Positions 1 through 6,508 of a DNA stretch of 8,153 nt are shown here, piece by piece; the first letter of the stretch is position 1, and every line of letters starts with the position of its first letter. Source of the DNA: JAJKIP01 sp040509055. Lineage in GTDB: Bacteria > Bacteroidota > Bacteroidia > Chitinophagales > Chitinophagaceae. The notes under the pieces are model-generated. The model made no database searches. It saw nothing but the letters and a program-made list of their open reading frames with translations, and was not told the origin of the DNA. The DNA is taken from NCBI GenBank assembly GCA_040509055.1, contig JBEVLT010000228.1:1-8153 (forward strand). The letters run 5' to 3'. A program made the position numbers and the translations under genes.

Positions 1-108
1 TGAAAAGGTTCGGGTGGTTTTAGGCTGGTGTTGTTTTCAGCCCGGGACCGGCCTGAGAGAATTAACTGGTGAAGCCTTTTGCTTTTCGGATGATTAACCT
101 CTTAAACT
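1..108. other. Left flank, no gene recognised
   Basis: These bases lie beyond the 3' end of the minus-strand DUF2279 gene. One plus-strand frame is open from the window edge to a TAA at 95-97, but its translation resembles no protein I know. It could be the tail of a gene that starts outside the window, or simply spacer. A short perfect stem (GGCTG at 23-27 with CAGCC at 38-42) and an overlapping imperfect one (38-44 with 49-55) are present. Neither is followed by a T-run on either strand, so I do not call a terminator. Confidence 0.35.
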
Positions 109-1212
109 TTAAAAGTACAACGCATAAGCCTTAAACCTGCCCTTGCTATCGAGCATCAGCGCCGGTGCCGGGCACTTGAAGGCATTCAGGATAGAAAACG
201 TGGTCCGCAGGAACCTGCTTTGGGTCGGGATCTTTGTAAAGTCGATATCAGGAGCGATGTAAAATTGCCGTTTGCGGGGAAGATCATATCGTTCGATATT
301 GTTTCCGAGATTGTCTGCCCAGCTGTTCTCAAACCCGCCATACATACTGCTGGCCCCATAGCCCACGGCAATATTGAGCCAGGCCGGCCAGTTGCTTTGG
401 GGAAAGAAGGACCTGATATTGGCGCTGAGCCAGTAGGTCTGCGCATTGTAGTCTTTCAGCATCCGCTCATACCAGCTTTTGCCAAACAGGTCATCGGCCC
501 GCTGTTCCAGCTGTGGATCGCTGTAGCGGTTACCGTGAAAAGAAAATTTATACTGAATGCGTTGTTCGCCCCAGGTCAGTTCCTGCGCCATGAACAGGCC
601 GGAGCCAAAGACGTTGGCGCCGATATCGCTCCAGCTCCATCCCCATTTGGCCGAATGCCCGTCGAGAAATTCGATGGCCGTGAGATAAGCGGCGCCGCTG
701 AGGCCGCCGATCCATACGGCTTTTTTATGCGGCAGCCCGGCCCATTCCCAGGCGGCGGAGGAAGCCCTGCCGGTATTGTAAGCCGTCCAGGCGTGACCGG
801 CCTTGTCTACCTGCAGCCATTCGCGGCTGTCGTTGAAGGTGTGGAAGGCCGTACGCGGGTAATCCTTGTACCAGGTACTGTTGAGCACCAGCAGCGAGCC
901 GCCATAGCCCAGCACATTGATGCCGCCGATCAGCCATTGCCTTTTTTTATAGTTGACAGTCTTCCCGGTACTATCTGTATTAAAATAACCCGGTGTTGCC
1001 AATTCACGTTGAGAGGCGGTAAGGTCTTCCCGGCTGAATTTTTCACCGGGGATAAAGCGCGGCTCCCGGTCCAGGTCCGGCCCGGCAATGATGCTTTTTG
1101 TTTGCGTAGTGGAGATCTGTGCCGGGCAGAAAAAGCAGGAGAACAGGAAACAAAGGGCAATACCTGTTTTTTTTACGATGATACGCGAAGAGGGTTTTCT
1201 GAAAAGGGGCAC
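109..1212 (-). CDS. Exported DUF2279 (YfiM-like) family protein
   Basis: The 367-residue protein has a basic N-terminus and a hydrophobic stretch (about residues 16-30) ending in PAQ, a likely signal peptidase I site near residue 32, so it is probably exported to the periplasm or outer membrane. The DUF2279 core lies at about 95-215. Its key residues are D136-K137 and H140, E181 with D184-G185, and S193-x-S195-D196 followed by N200 and G203. The remainder (about 255-367) is rich in aromatic residues with alternating patches and ends in Phe, compatible with beta strands at the envelope; that part is weak inference. The function of the family is unknown. The start is GTG at 1210-1212: an in-frame stop at 1231-1233 prevents a longer reading, and this start preserves the whole signal peptide. 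A -7 promoter element lies 23 bases upstream. The gene is divergent from the phospho-sugar mutase. Confidence 0.88.
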   Translation of the reverse strand: MPLFRKPSSRIIVKKTGIALCFLFSCFFCPAQISTTQTKSIIAGPDLDREPRFIPGEKFSREDLTASQRELATPGYFNTDSTGKTVNYKKRQWLIGGINVLGYGGSLLVLNSTWYKDYPRTAFHTFNDSREWLQVDKAGHAWTAYNTGRASSAAWEWAGLPHKKAVWIGGLSGAAYLTAIEFLDGHSAKWGWSWSDIGANVFGSGLFMAQELTWGEQRIQYKFSFHGNRYSDPQLEQRADDLFGKSWYERMLKDYNAQTYWLSANIRSFFPQSNWPAWLNIAVGYGASSMYGGFENSWADNLGNNIERYDLPRKRQFYIAPDIDFTKIPTQSRFLRTTFSILNAFKCPAPALMLDSKGRFKAYALYF

Positions 1213-1235
1213 AGTGGAATGAAAATTGATTCAGG

Positions 1236-1243
1236 CAAAAATA
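1236..1243 (-). promoter_or_regulatory. Candidate -7 promoter element for the DUF2279 gene
   Basis: Read on the minus strand this is TATTTTTG, an exact match to the Bacteroidota primary sigma -7 consensus TANNTTTG. It ends 23 bases before the GTG start at 1212, leaving room for a short leader. I do not find a clean TTTG -33 box at the expected spacing (about 17-23 bases upstream), so the assignment rests on the -7 element and its position. Confidence 0.5.
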
Positions 1244-1295
1244 CGTTTCCCTGCCGTTTTCGGTTTTGAAAAGTAAATTCTATAACTTTCATCCC

Positions 1296-1303
1296 TGTAT
1301 TTG
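1296..1303 (+). promoter_or_regulatory. Candidate -7 promoter element for the phospho-sugar mutase gene
   Basis: TGTATTTG differs from the TANNTTTG consensus at one position and ends 22 bases before the ATG at 1326. It is preceded by TATAACTTTC (1281-1290), which also occurs just upstream of the stronger promoter at 4696-4703, and in both places the element is soon followed by ACCC. A run of eight A residues (1312-1319) then precedes the start codon, consistent with A-rich leaders favoured in Bacteroidota in place of a Shine-Dalgarno site. A TTTG at 1265-1268 is too far upstream to be an ordinary -33 box. Confidence 0.4.
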
Positions 1304-1325
1304 TACCCATTAAAAAAAATATTGT

Positions 1326-3050
1326 ATGGATGCTGCCATTCAGGATAAGATCAATAGCTGGCTGAACGGAAGTTTTGACCAGGCCACGAAAGACGAGATA
1401 ACGCGACTGCAACAGGAAAATCCCGGCGAACTGGCCGATGCGTTTTACCGCAACCTCGAGTTTGGAACCGGCGGGCTGCGCGGTATTATGGGTACCGGTA
1501 CCAACCGGATGAATAAATATACGGTAGGCATGGCTACGCAAGGCTATGCCAACTACCTGAAGCAATCCTTTCCTGGCAAGGAAGTGCGGGTGGCCATTGC
1601 GCACGACAGCCGCAACAACAGCCGTTTCTTTGCAGAAACGACGGCCGGCGTATTTGCCGCCAACGGCATCAAAGTGTTCCTGTTTGAAAGCCTGCGTCCC
1701 ACGCCCGAGCTGTCGTTTGCCATCCGGCATTTGCAGTGCCAGGGCGGAGTGGTCTGCACCGCCTCGCACAATCCCAAAGAGTACAACGGCTACAAAGCCT
1801 ATTGGACCGACGGTGGTCAGCTGGTGCCGCCGCATGATAAAAACGTGATCAAAGAAGTGGAAAAGATCGGCTCGGTGGAAGAAGTGAAGTGGGAGGGCGG
1901 TAAAGAAAACATCACCCTGATCGGCAACGAACTGGATGAAGCATATATGAGCATGGTCAAAGGGCTGAGCGTGTACCCGGAAGTGATCGCCAAACAGCAT
2001 GACCTGAAAATTGTGTATACGCCCATTCATGGCACCGGCATCAAGCTGGTGCCGGAAGTGCTGAAGCGGTTTGGTTTCACCAATGTGCACATCGTGGAGG
2101 AACAAAGCGAACCCAACGGCAATTTCCCTACCGTGGTGTATCCGAACCCGGAAGAGAAGGAGACCATGAGTATCGGGCTGCAGAAAGCCAAAGAGCTGGA
2201 TGCCGACATCCTGCTGGGGACCGACCCGGATGCGGACCGCGTGGGCATCGGTATCAAGAATAATCATGGCGAGTGGGTGCTGATGAACGGCAACCAGACC
2301 GCCGTACTGGCCTTCAACTACGTGATCGAAGCGCGCAAGACCAAGGGCATTGCCCGGCCGGAAGACATGGTGATCACCACCATCGTGACCACCGGTATGA
2401 TCAACCGCATCGCTGAAGGTAATGACGTGGCCTGCTACAACGTGCTGACCGGTTTCAAATGGATCGCGGAAATGATCCGTGAAAAGGAAGGGAAAGAACA
2501 TTATATCATCGGCGGGGAAGAGAGCTTCGGCCTGATGATCGGCGACCAGATCCGCGACAAAGATGCCGTGAGCGCCGTAGCGCTGCTATGTGAAATGGCG
2601 GCTTATGAAAAGGAAAAAGGCCGCACCCTCTTCGATAAACTGATCGATCTGTATATCCAATACGGTTTTTACAAGGAAGACCTTATTTCCATCACCAAAA
2701 AAGGCATGGATGGGCAGCAGCAGATCGCGGCCATGATGGAAAGCTATCGCAATAACCCGCCGGCAGTGATCAACGGGTCCGATGTGGTGGAGCTGCTGGA
2801 CTATGAGCTGCGCAAGGGCAAAAACCTGCAGACCGGGGAGGAATGGGATATCCAGCTTCCAAGGTCGAATGTGCTGCAGTTTATCCTGGCCGATGGCAGC
2901 AAGATATCGGCCCGCCCCAGCGGTACGGAGCCCAAGATCAAGTTTTATTTTAGTGTGAACGCCGCTTTACCGTCGCCGGGCGAATTTGATAACGTGAATA
3001 AAGAACTGGGGGCAAAGATCAAAGCGATCATCGCAGATATGAAGCTGTAA
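1326..3050 (+). CDS. Phospho-sugar mutase (phosphoglucomutase/phosphomannomutase family)
   Basis: A 574-residue cytoplasmic enzyme of the alpha-D-phosphohexomutase superfamily, interconverting hexose 1- and 6-phosphates through a phosphoserine and a bisphosphorylated intermediate. All four signature sites are visible. The catalytic loop is T-A-S-H-N-P-K-E-Y-N-G-Y-K with Ser147. The Mg2+ loop is G-T-D-P-D-A-D-R with D300, D302 and D304. The sugar-specificity loop is G-G-E-E-S-F-G (396-402). The phosphate-binding loop is R-P-S-G-T-E-P-K (530-537) in the C-terminal domain. The length fits the long PgcA-like branch (about 565-580 residues), which usually acts as phosphoglucomutase, rather than the shorter phosphomannomutases of about 450. 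Glucose versus mannose preference cannot be read from sequence with certainty. Start ATG is preceded by an A-rich leader. The DoxX gene follows after 46 bases. The gene appears intact. Confidence 0.95.
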   Translation: MDAAIQDKINSWLNGSFDQATKDEITRLQQENPGELADAFYRNLEFGTGGLRGIMGTGTNRMNKYTVGMATQGYANYLKQSFPGKEVRVAIAHDSRNNSRFFAETTAGVFAANGIKVFLFESLRPTPELSFAIRHLQCQGGVVCTASHNPKEYNGYKAYWTDGGQLVPPHDKNVIKEVEKIGSVEEVKWEGGKENITLIGNELDEAYMSMVKGLSVYPEVIAKQHDLKIVYTPIHGTGIKLVPEVLKRFGFTNVHIVEEQSEPNGNFPTVVYPNPEEKETMSIGLQKAKELDADILLGTDPDADRVGIGIKNNHGEWVLMNGNQTAVLAFNYVIEARKTKGIARPEDMVITTIVTTGMINRIAEGNDVACYNVLTGFKWIAEMIREKEGKEHYIIGGEESFGLMIGDQIRDKDAVSAVALLCEMAAYEKEKGRTLFDKLIDLYIQYGFYKEDLISITKKGMDGQQQIAAMMESYRNNPPAVINGSDVVELLDYELRKGKNLQTGEEWDIQLPRSNVLQFILADGSKISARPSGTEPKIKFYFSVNAALPSPGEFDNVNKELGAKIKAIIADMKL

Positions 3051-3096
3051 GGCAAGTGGGCAAGGATATTCCTGTCACCTTTACATACGCGTACCA

Positions 3097-3486
3097 ATGT
3101 CCCGTTTCAGCGGTCCTTCTCTGCCCATTGCCATCCTGCGGATGCTGCTGGGTATTGTGTTTATCCTGCACGGCGCGGCAAGGATATACGAAAACTCCTT
3201 CACCGGCTTCGGCGCTTTCCTGGAGAGCAAGGGATTCCCGTTGGGATTTTACCTGGCCTGGGCGATTACCCTGTTTGAGATAGGGGGCGGCATTGCCTTT
3301 TTCCTGCGCTGGTTCGTGACCGTTTTTTGCATTGGCGAGATCGTTATCCTGCTGGCCGGGATCGTGCTCGTGCACTGGCAAAACGGCTGGTTCGTGGTGG
3401 GGATGACCGAGGGCGGCATCGAATACAGCGTGGTGCTGATCACCGTGCTGGCGGCGATAGGGATAGCTGAGCGGAAGAGCCGGTAA
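3097..3486 (+). CDS. DoxX family integral membrane protein
   Basis: A 129-residue protein that is almost entirely hydrophobic, with four likely membrane helices at about residues 11-29, 49-69, 73-93 and 108-124. The start of helix 1 carries the DoxX-type pattern R-x-L-L-G-x-x-F-x-x-H-G (R15 to G26), followed by a loop ending G-F-P, and the last helix is preceded by G-G-I-E. The length suits the DoxX/DUF4870-like small four-helix class. Members have been tied to thiosulfate:quinone oxidoreductase subunits or to redox stress complexes, but most have no known reaction, so no substrate is assigned. The gene starts 46 bases after the phospho-sugar mutase and may be read through from it; I see no convincing promoter in the gap. 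Its stop codon lies two bases from the convergent recF stop. Confidence 0.85.
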   Translation: MSRFSGPSLPIAILRMLLGIVFILHGAARIYENSFTGFGAFLESKGFPLGFYLAWAITLFEIGGGIAFFLRWFVTVFCIGEIVILLAGIVLVHWQNGWFVVGMTEGGIEYSVVLITVLAAIGIAERKSR

Positions 3487-3488
3487 CT

Positions 3489-4571
3489 TTATAAGACGAT
3501 CACATCATACCCCACCTTCAGCCTGTCCAGGCAGCCGCAAAGCCGCTCCCGGCTGGTATCTGTAATAAACACCTGCCCTTCGTTTTCCACGCATACTTTC
3601 TGCAGCAGGTTGGCCGTTCGCTGGTCGTCCAGTTTTTCAAACACATCGTCCAGCAGCAGCAGCGGGGCAAAGCCTTTTTCTCTTTTCAGTATCTCCATTT
3701 CGGCCAGCTTCAGCGCAAACAGCAGGCTTTTGCGCTGTCCCTGTGAGGCGATGTTGCGGAACAGGTGGCTGCCGAACTGAACAACAATATCGTCCCGGTG
3801 AATGCCGGCTGTGGTGCGCTGCGCCAGGCAATCCTTTTGCCGCGTAGCCTGCAGGAGGCTTTCAAAGGAAGCGCCGAGCAGTTCGCTTTCATACAGCAGG
3901 GTCACGTCTTCGTGCTGCCGTGCAATTTCTTCGTACAGGTGGCGGACGGCGGGCAGGAAAGCTACCATGAACTCCTTGCGGATATCGAAAATCACGTTGC
4001 CCGACCGGGCCAGCTGCTGGTCCAGCACATCGAGCAGGGAAAAATTGCGGCTCCCGGATTCGGCAAACGACTTCAGCAGGGCATTGCGCTGTTGCAGCAG
4101 CCGGCTATAACTGATCAGGTGCTGCAGGTAATCGGGGTTGAGCTGGCAGAGCAGGGAGTCGAGAAACTTCCGCCGCTCTTCGCTGCCGCCGGTAATGAGC
4201 ACGGCATCGTCCGGCGCAATGACCACGCAGGGATACCGGCCAATATGTTGTGAAAATTTTTCATACACCTCGCCGTTGACGGAAAATTCCTTTTTCCCGG
4301 TTTCGCGCAGGATGCATACTGCCTTTTCGGGCTGGTCGCGGCTGATCAGCCGTCCCTCTACCCGGAAACCGGTCTTGCCCTGCTGCACCACGTTGGCATC
4401 CGAGCGGGTAAAATAGCTTTTGGTAAAACAGAGGTAATGTACCGCATCCAGCAGGGTGGTTTTGCCGGCCCCGTTGCTGCCGCAGATGGCGATGACCCGG
4501 TTGCCGATGTCAAACGACCGGTTGGTATAGTTCTTAAACTGGAAAAGCGATATGGACGCCAGGCTGAGCAT
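3489..4571 (-). CDS. recF: DNA replication and repair protein RecF
   Basis: RecF is an SMC-like ABC ATPase that binds gapped DNA and, with RecO and RecR, helps load RecA in recombinational repair. The 360-residue length is typical. The N-terminal beta strand has Q-F-K-N-Y, then Walker A G-S-N-G-A-G-K-T (31-38, Lys37). A conserved P-D-D-A-V-L-I-T-G-G segment runs into E-R-R-K-F-L-D (about 120-138). The ABC signature is S-Q-G-Q-R-K (276-281), and Walker B L-L-L-L-D-D-V-F-E-K-L-D (304-315) is followed directly by the D-loop. The start ATG gives the usual short N-terminus before the first strand. The gene is not beside dnaA/dnaN, as is common in Bacteroidota. Upstream there is no perfect minus-strand -7 element, only TATCTTG at 4579-4585, close to the start. 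It converges on the DoxX gene with no space for a terminator. Confidence 0.97.
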   Translation of the reverse strand: MLSLASISLFQFKNYTNRSFDIGNRVIAICGSNGAGKTTLLDAVHYLCFTKSYFTRSDANVVQQGKTGFRVEGRLISRDQPEKAVCILRETGKKEFSVNGEVYEKFSQHIGRYPCVVIAPDDAVLITGGSEERRKFLDSLLCQLNPDYLQHLISYSRLLQQRNALLKSFAESGSRNFSLLDVLDQQLARSGNVIFDIRKEFMVAFLPAVRHLYEEIARQHEDVTLLYESELLGASFESLLQATRQKDCLAQRTTAGIHRDDIVVQFGSHLFRNIASQGQRKSLLFALKLAEMEILKREKGFAPLLLLDDVFEKLDDQRTANLLQKVCVENEGQVFITDTSRERLCGCLDRLKVGYDVIVL

Positions 4572-4778
4572 TCCGCTGCAAGATACCTTGTCCCCACCCA
4601 GTTTGTACAGAAAAAGCTCCTAAACAGGTAAAATTCAGGGGGTATTGTGCGGAAAACTTTAAACCGGGGACGTTCAGAACTTTATAACTTTCCCTTATTT
4701 TTGCACCCGCCTTTACCATGCCTGTACGGATACGGGCCTGGTGATAAGAAAAGGCGCTAAACCTCAAATTTTCAGCCG
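4572..4778. other. Divergent intergenic region between recF and pdhA
   Basis: This 207-base gap holds the regulatory regions of two divergent genes. It contains three AACTTT hexamers (4655-4660, 4678-4683, 4686-4691), a perfect plus-strand -7 element at 4696-4703, and a leader of roughly 70 bases before pdhA. A weak minus-strand -7-like TATCTTG lies at 4579-4585. An eight-codon open frame starts at ATG 4718 and ends at TGA 4742-4744, immediately followed by TAA; I do not regard it as an established gene. I see no strong hairpin or riboswitch-like arrangement. Confidence 0.6.
4696..4703 (+). promoter_or_regulatory. Candidate -7 promoter element for pdhA
   Basis: TATTTTTG matches the Bacteroidota -7 consensus TANNTTTG exactly and is followed by CACCC. 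TATAACTTTC (4683-4692) sits just before it, the same ten bases found ahead of the phospho-sugar mutase promoter. The pdhA start is at 4779, so the leader would be about 70 bases, longer than the other leaders in this window. A good -33 TTTG box is not evident; GTTC at 4672-4675 is the nearest candidate. Confidence 0.6.
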
Positions 4779-5774
4779 GTGGCTACAAAATTTTCCAAAG
4801 AAACATATCTCTACTGGTACGAGCTGATGCAGCTGATCCGCCAGTTTGAACTGATGGCCGAAGAGAAATACAAGATGGAAGGTAAGATCCGGGGCTTTTT
4901 CCATGCCTACGTAGGGCAGGAGGCCATCGCTGCCGGATGTATGACGGCTACCCGTCCTGACGATTCGTTCATCACCGCTTACCGCGACCACGGGCTGGCC
5001 GTTGCCAAAGGCGTGTCGGTAGACAGCTGTATGGCTGAACTGTATGGCAAGGCGACCGGCTGTGCCAAGGGCAAGGGCGGCAGCATGCACTTCTTTGGTA
5101 AGGATGTGAATTTCTTTGGCGGCCACGGTATCGTAGGCGCCCAGATCGGCACGGGCGCCGGGCTGGCTTTTGCGGAAAAATACCGGGACACGGACAACGT
5201 GGTTCTGTGCTTCTTCGGCGATGGCGCTGCCCGCCAGGGTATCCTGCACGAAACGTTCAACCTGGCCATGCTCTGGAAGCTGCCGGTGATCTTTATTTGC
5301 GAGAACAATAACTATGCAATGGGCACATCCGTAGAGCGGACGTCCAATGTGATCGATATCTATAAGCTGGCCGATGGCTACGAAATGCCGGCCGATACCA
5401 TCAATGGCATGAGCCCCGAGGAGGTGCACGAAGGCGTGGCCCGGGCAGTGAAGCGGGCGCGCGAAAAAGGCGGTCCCACCTTGCTGGAAATAAAAACGTA
5501 CCGCTACAAAGGGCACTCCATCAGCGATCCGCAGAAATACCGGACCAAGGAAGAAGTGGACGAGTACAAGGGCAAGGACCCGCTTCAGCAGGTACGGGCG
5601 TCTATCCTGGACAACAAATACGCTTCGGAAGAAGAACTCAGCCAGATCGACCAGCGGGTAGAGGAGATCGTGAACCAGTCGGTGAAATTTGCCGAAGAAA
5701 GTCCCTGGCCCGACGACAGCGAGGTACTGAAAGACGTCTATATCGACCAGAACTACCCCTTCATCGTCGATTAA
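4779..5774 (+). CDS. pdhA: Pyruvate dehydrogenase E1 component, alpha subunit
   Basis: E1 alpha, with E1 beta, forms the thiamine-diphosphate-dependent decarboxylase of the pyruvate dehydrogenase complex, which turns pyruvate, CoA and NAD+ into acetyl-CoA, CO2 and NADH. The 331-residue length is usual for bacterial E1 alpha. The ThDP/Mg site reads G-D-G (147-149) through to E-N-N-N-Y (175-179). Other family features are G-Q-E-A (46-49), Y-R-D-H-G (68-72), G-K-G-G-S-M-H (98-104) and the loop Y-R-Y-K-G-H-S-I-S-D-P (241-251), which favours pyruvate over branched-chain oxoacid substrates. The start is GTG at 4779-4781; an in-frame TAA at 4758-4760 rules out a much longer form, and this start gives the usual MATKF N-terminus. 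No E1 beta or E2 gene is adjacent, so partners must be encoded elsewhere. A YfgM-like gene follows after 42 bases. Confidence 0.95.
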   Translation: MATKFSKETYLYWYELMQLIRQFELMAEEKYKMEGKIRGFFHAYVGQEAIAAGCMTATRPDDSFITAYRDHGLAVAKGVSVDSCMAELYGKATGCAKGKGGSMHFFGKDVNFFGGHGIVGAQIGTGAGLAFAEKYRDTDNVVLCFFGDGAARQGILHETFNLAMLWKLPVIFICENNNYAMGTSVERTSNVIDIYKLADGYEMPADTINGMSPEEVHEGVARAVKRAREKGGPTLLEIKTYRYKGHSISDPQKYRTKEEVDEYKGKDPLQQVRASILDNKYASEEELSQIDQRVEEIVNQSVKFAEESPWPDDSEVLKDVYIDQNYPFIVD

Positions 5775-5816
5775 ATCTATTTTCCCCTTTCAAACAAGCA
5801 TACTAAACAAAGCGAA

Positions 5817-6506
5817 ATGTCAGACAAGAAACAGGTGACGGATACTGAAAAAAGTGAAGTGATCATCGGCCAGGCCAAAGATTTCTGGACGCGCAACAGC
5901 AAGCTGATCCTTGGTGTAGGCGTGGTGCTGCTGCTGGCGGTAGGCGGGTATTTTGTTTACCAGAACTACTTCCGCAAGCCGAAGGAAGAAAAAGCAGCCG
6001 ATGCCATCATGAAGGCAGAATTGTATTTCCGTGCAGATTCGTTCCGGCTGGCGCTGAACGGCGATGGCCAGAACCTGGGCCTTTTGAGAGTAATGGACCG
6101 CTACAGCGGCACCAGCGCAGCTAACCTGGCTGCTTTTTATGCCGGTGTGTGCTACGTGAAGCTGGACGATAACGACAATGCCATCAAATACCTGAAAAAG
6201 TTCAGCACGGATGCCAAACAGGTACAGCAGCGTGCTTACAAACTGCTGGGCGATGCCTACGGCGATAAAGGAAATGGCAAAGAGGCGCTGGAATATTATA
6301 AAAAAGCAGCCCACCATTTCGAAGACGACCAGACCCGCTCAGCCGAGGCGCTGTTCCTTGCCGCCTACATGGCTTCTACCGTACTGAAAGACCAGAAGGA
6401 AGCAGTAGAACTGTTTAAGGAGCTGAAAGAAAAATTCCCCCGGACAAGGGAAGGCAGCGAAGCGGACAAATACCTGGCGCAGCTGGGTGTGTACAATGTC
6501 AATTGA
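5817..6506 (+). CDS. Membrane-anchored tetratricopeptide repeat protein (YfgM-like)
   Basis: The 229-residue protein has a charged cytoplasmic N-terminus (1-28), one membrane helix at about 29-48, a short basic stretch (R-K-P-K), and then an all-helical domain that should face the periplasm. At least three TPR-like units are visible at about 103-133, 137-170 and 174-207, each with the small/large residue spacing and an A-Y/L-x-x-G-D-A or E-A-x-x-Y pattern. The architecture is that of YfgM/ancillary SecYEG-translocon-like proteins; in E. coli YfgM works with PpiD at the translocon, but that role is only inferred here. The ATG is preceded by an A-rich leader without a Shine-Dalgarno site. The gene begins 42 bases after pdhA and ends two bases before ribH. 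A TPR protein next to ribH and recF is a familiar Bacteroidota neighbourhood. Confidence 0.85.
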   Translation: MSDKKQVTDTEKSEVIIGQAKDFWTRNSKLILGVGVVLLLAVGGYFVYQNYFRKPKEEKAADAIMKAELYFRADSFRLALNGDGQNLGLLRVMDRYSGTSAANLAAFYAGVCYVKLDDNDNAIKYLKKFSTDAKQVQQRAYKLLGDAYGDKGNGKEALEYYKKAAHHFEDDQTRSAEALFLAAYMASTVLKDQKEAVELFKELKEKFPRTREGSEADKYLAQLGVYNVN

Positions 6507-6508
6507 TC

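Noticed and set aside
23..55. Overlapping hairpins at the left edge, considered as a terminator or riboswitch fragment
   Set aside because: The stems are short or mismatched, there is no T-run on either strand, and too little flanking sequence is available.
220..1269. Open frame of about 349 codons on the plus strand opposite the DUF2279 gene
   Set aside because: Its translation resembles no protein I know, while the minus strand encodes a signal peptide and the DUF2279 motifs. It is an antisense shadow in GC-rich DNA.
1173..2501. Open frame of about 442 codons on the minus strand opposite the phospho-sugar mutase
   Set aside because: The opposite strand carries an intact enzyme with all catalytic motifs. 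The antisense product is His/Phe-rich with no domain pattern, and it crosses into the neighbouring promoter region.
3051..3096. Separate promoter or terminator between the phospho-sugar mutase and DoxX genes
   Set aside because: No TANNTTTG match and no clear hairpin with a T-run in the 46-base gap, so read-through is the simpler view.
3765..4253. Plus-strand open frame of about 162 codons inside recF
   Set aside because: recF on the minus strand is full length with Walker A, signature and Walker B. The plus-strand frame has no supporting features.
4764..5516. Open frame of about 250 codons on the minus strand opposite pdhA
   Set aside because: A shadow of the pdhA codon pattern: no recognisable motif, and it runs over the pdhA start.
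6503..6508. Upstream TTG start for ribH overlapping the TPR stop
   Set aside because: It adds only Met-Ile before a good ATG at 6509, which gives a normal lumazine synthase N-terminus.
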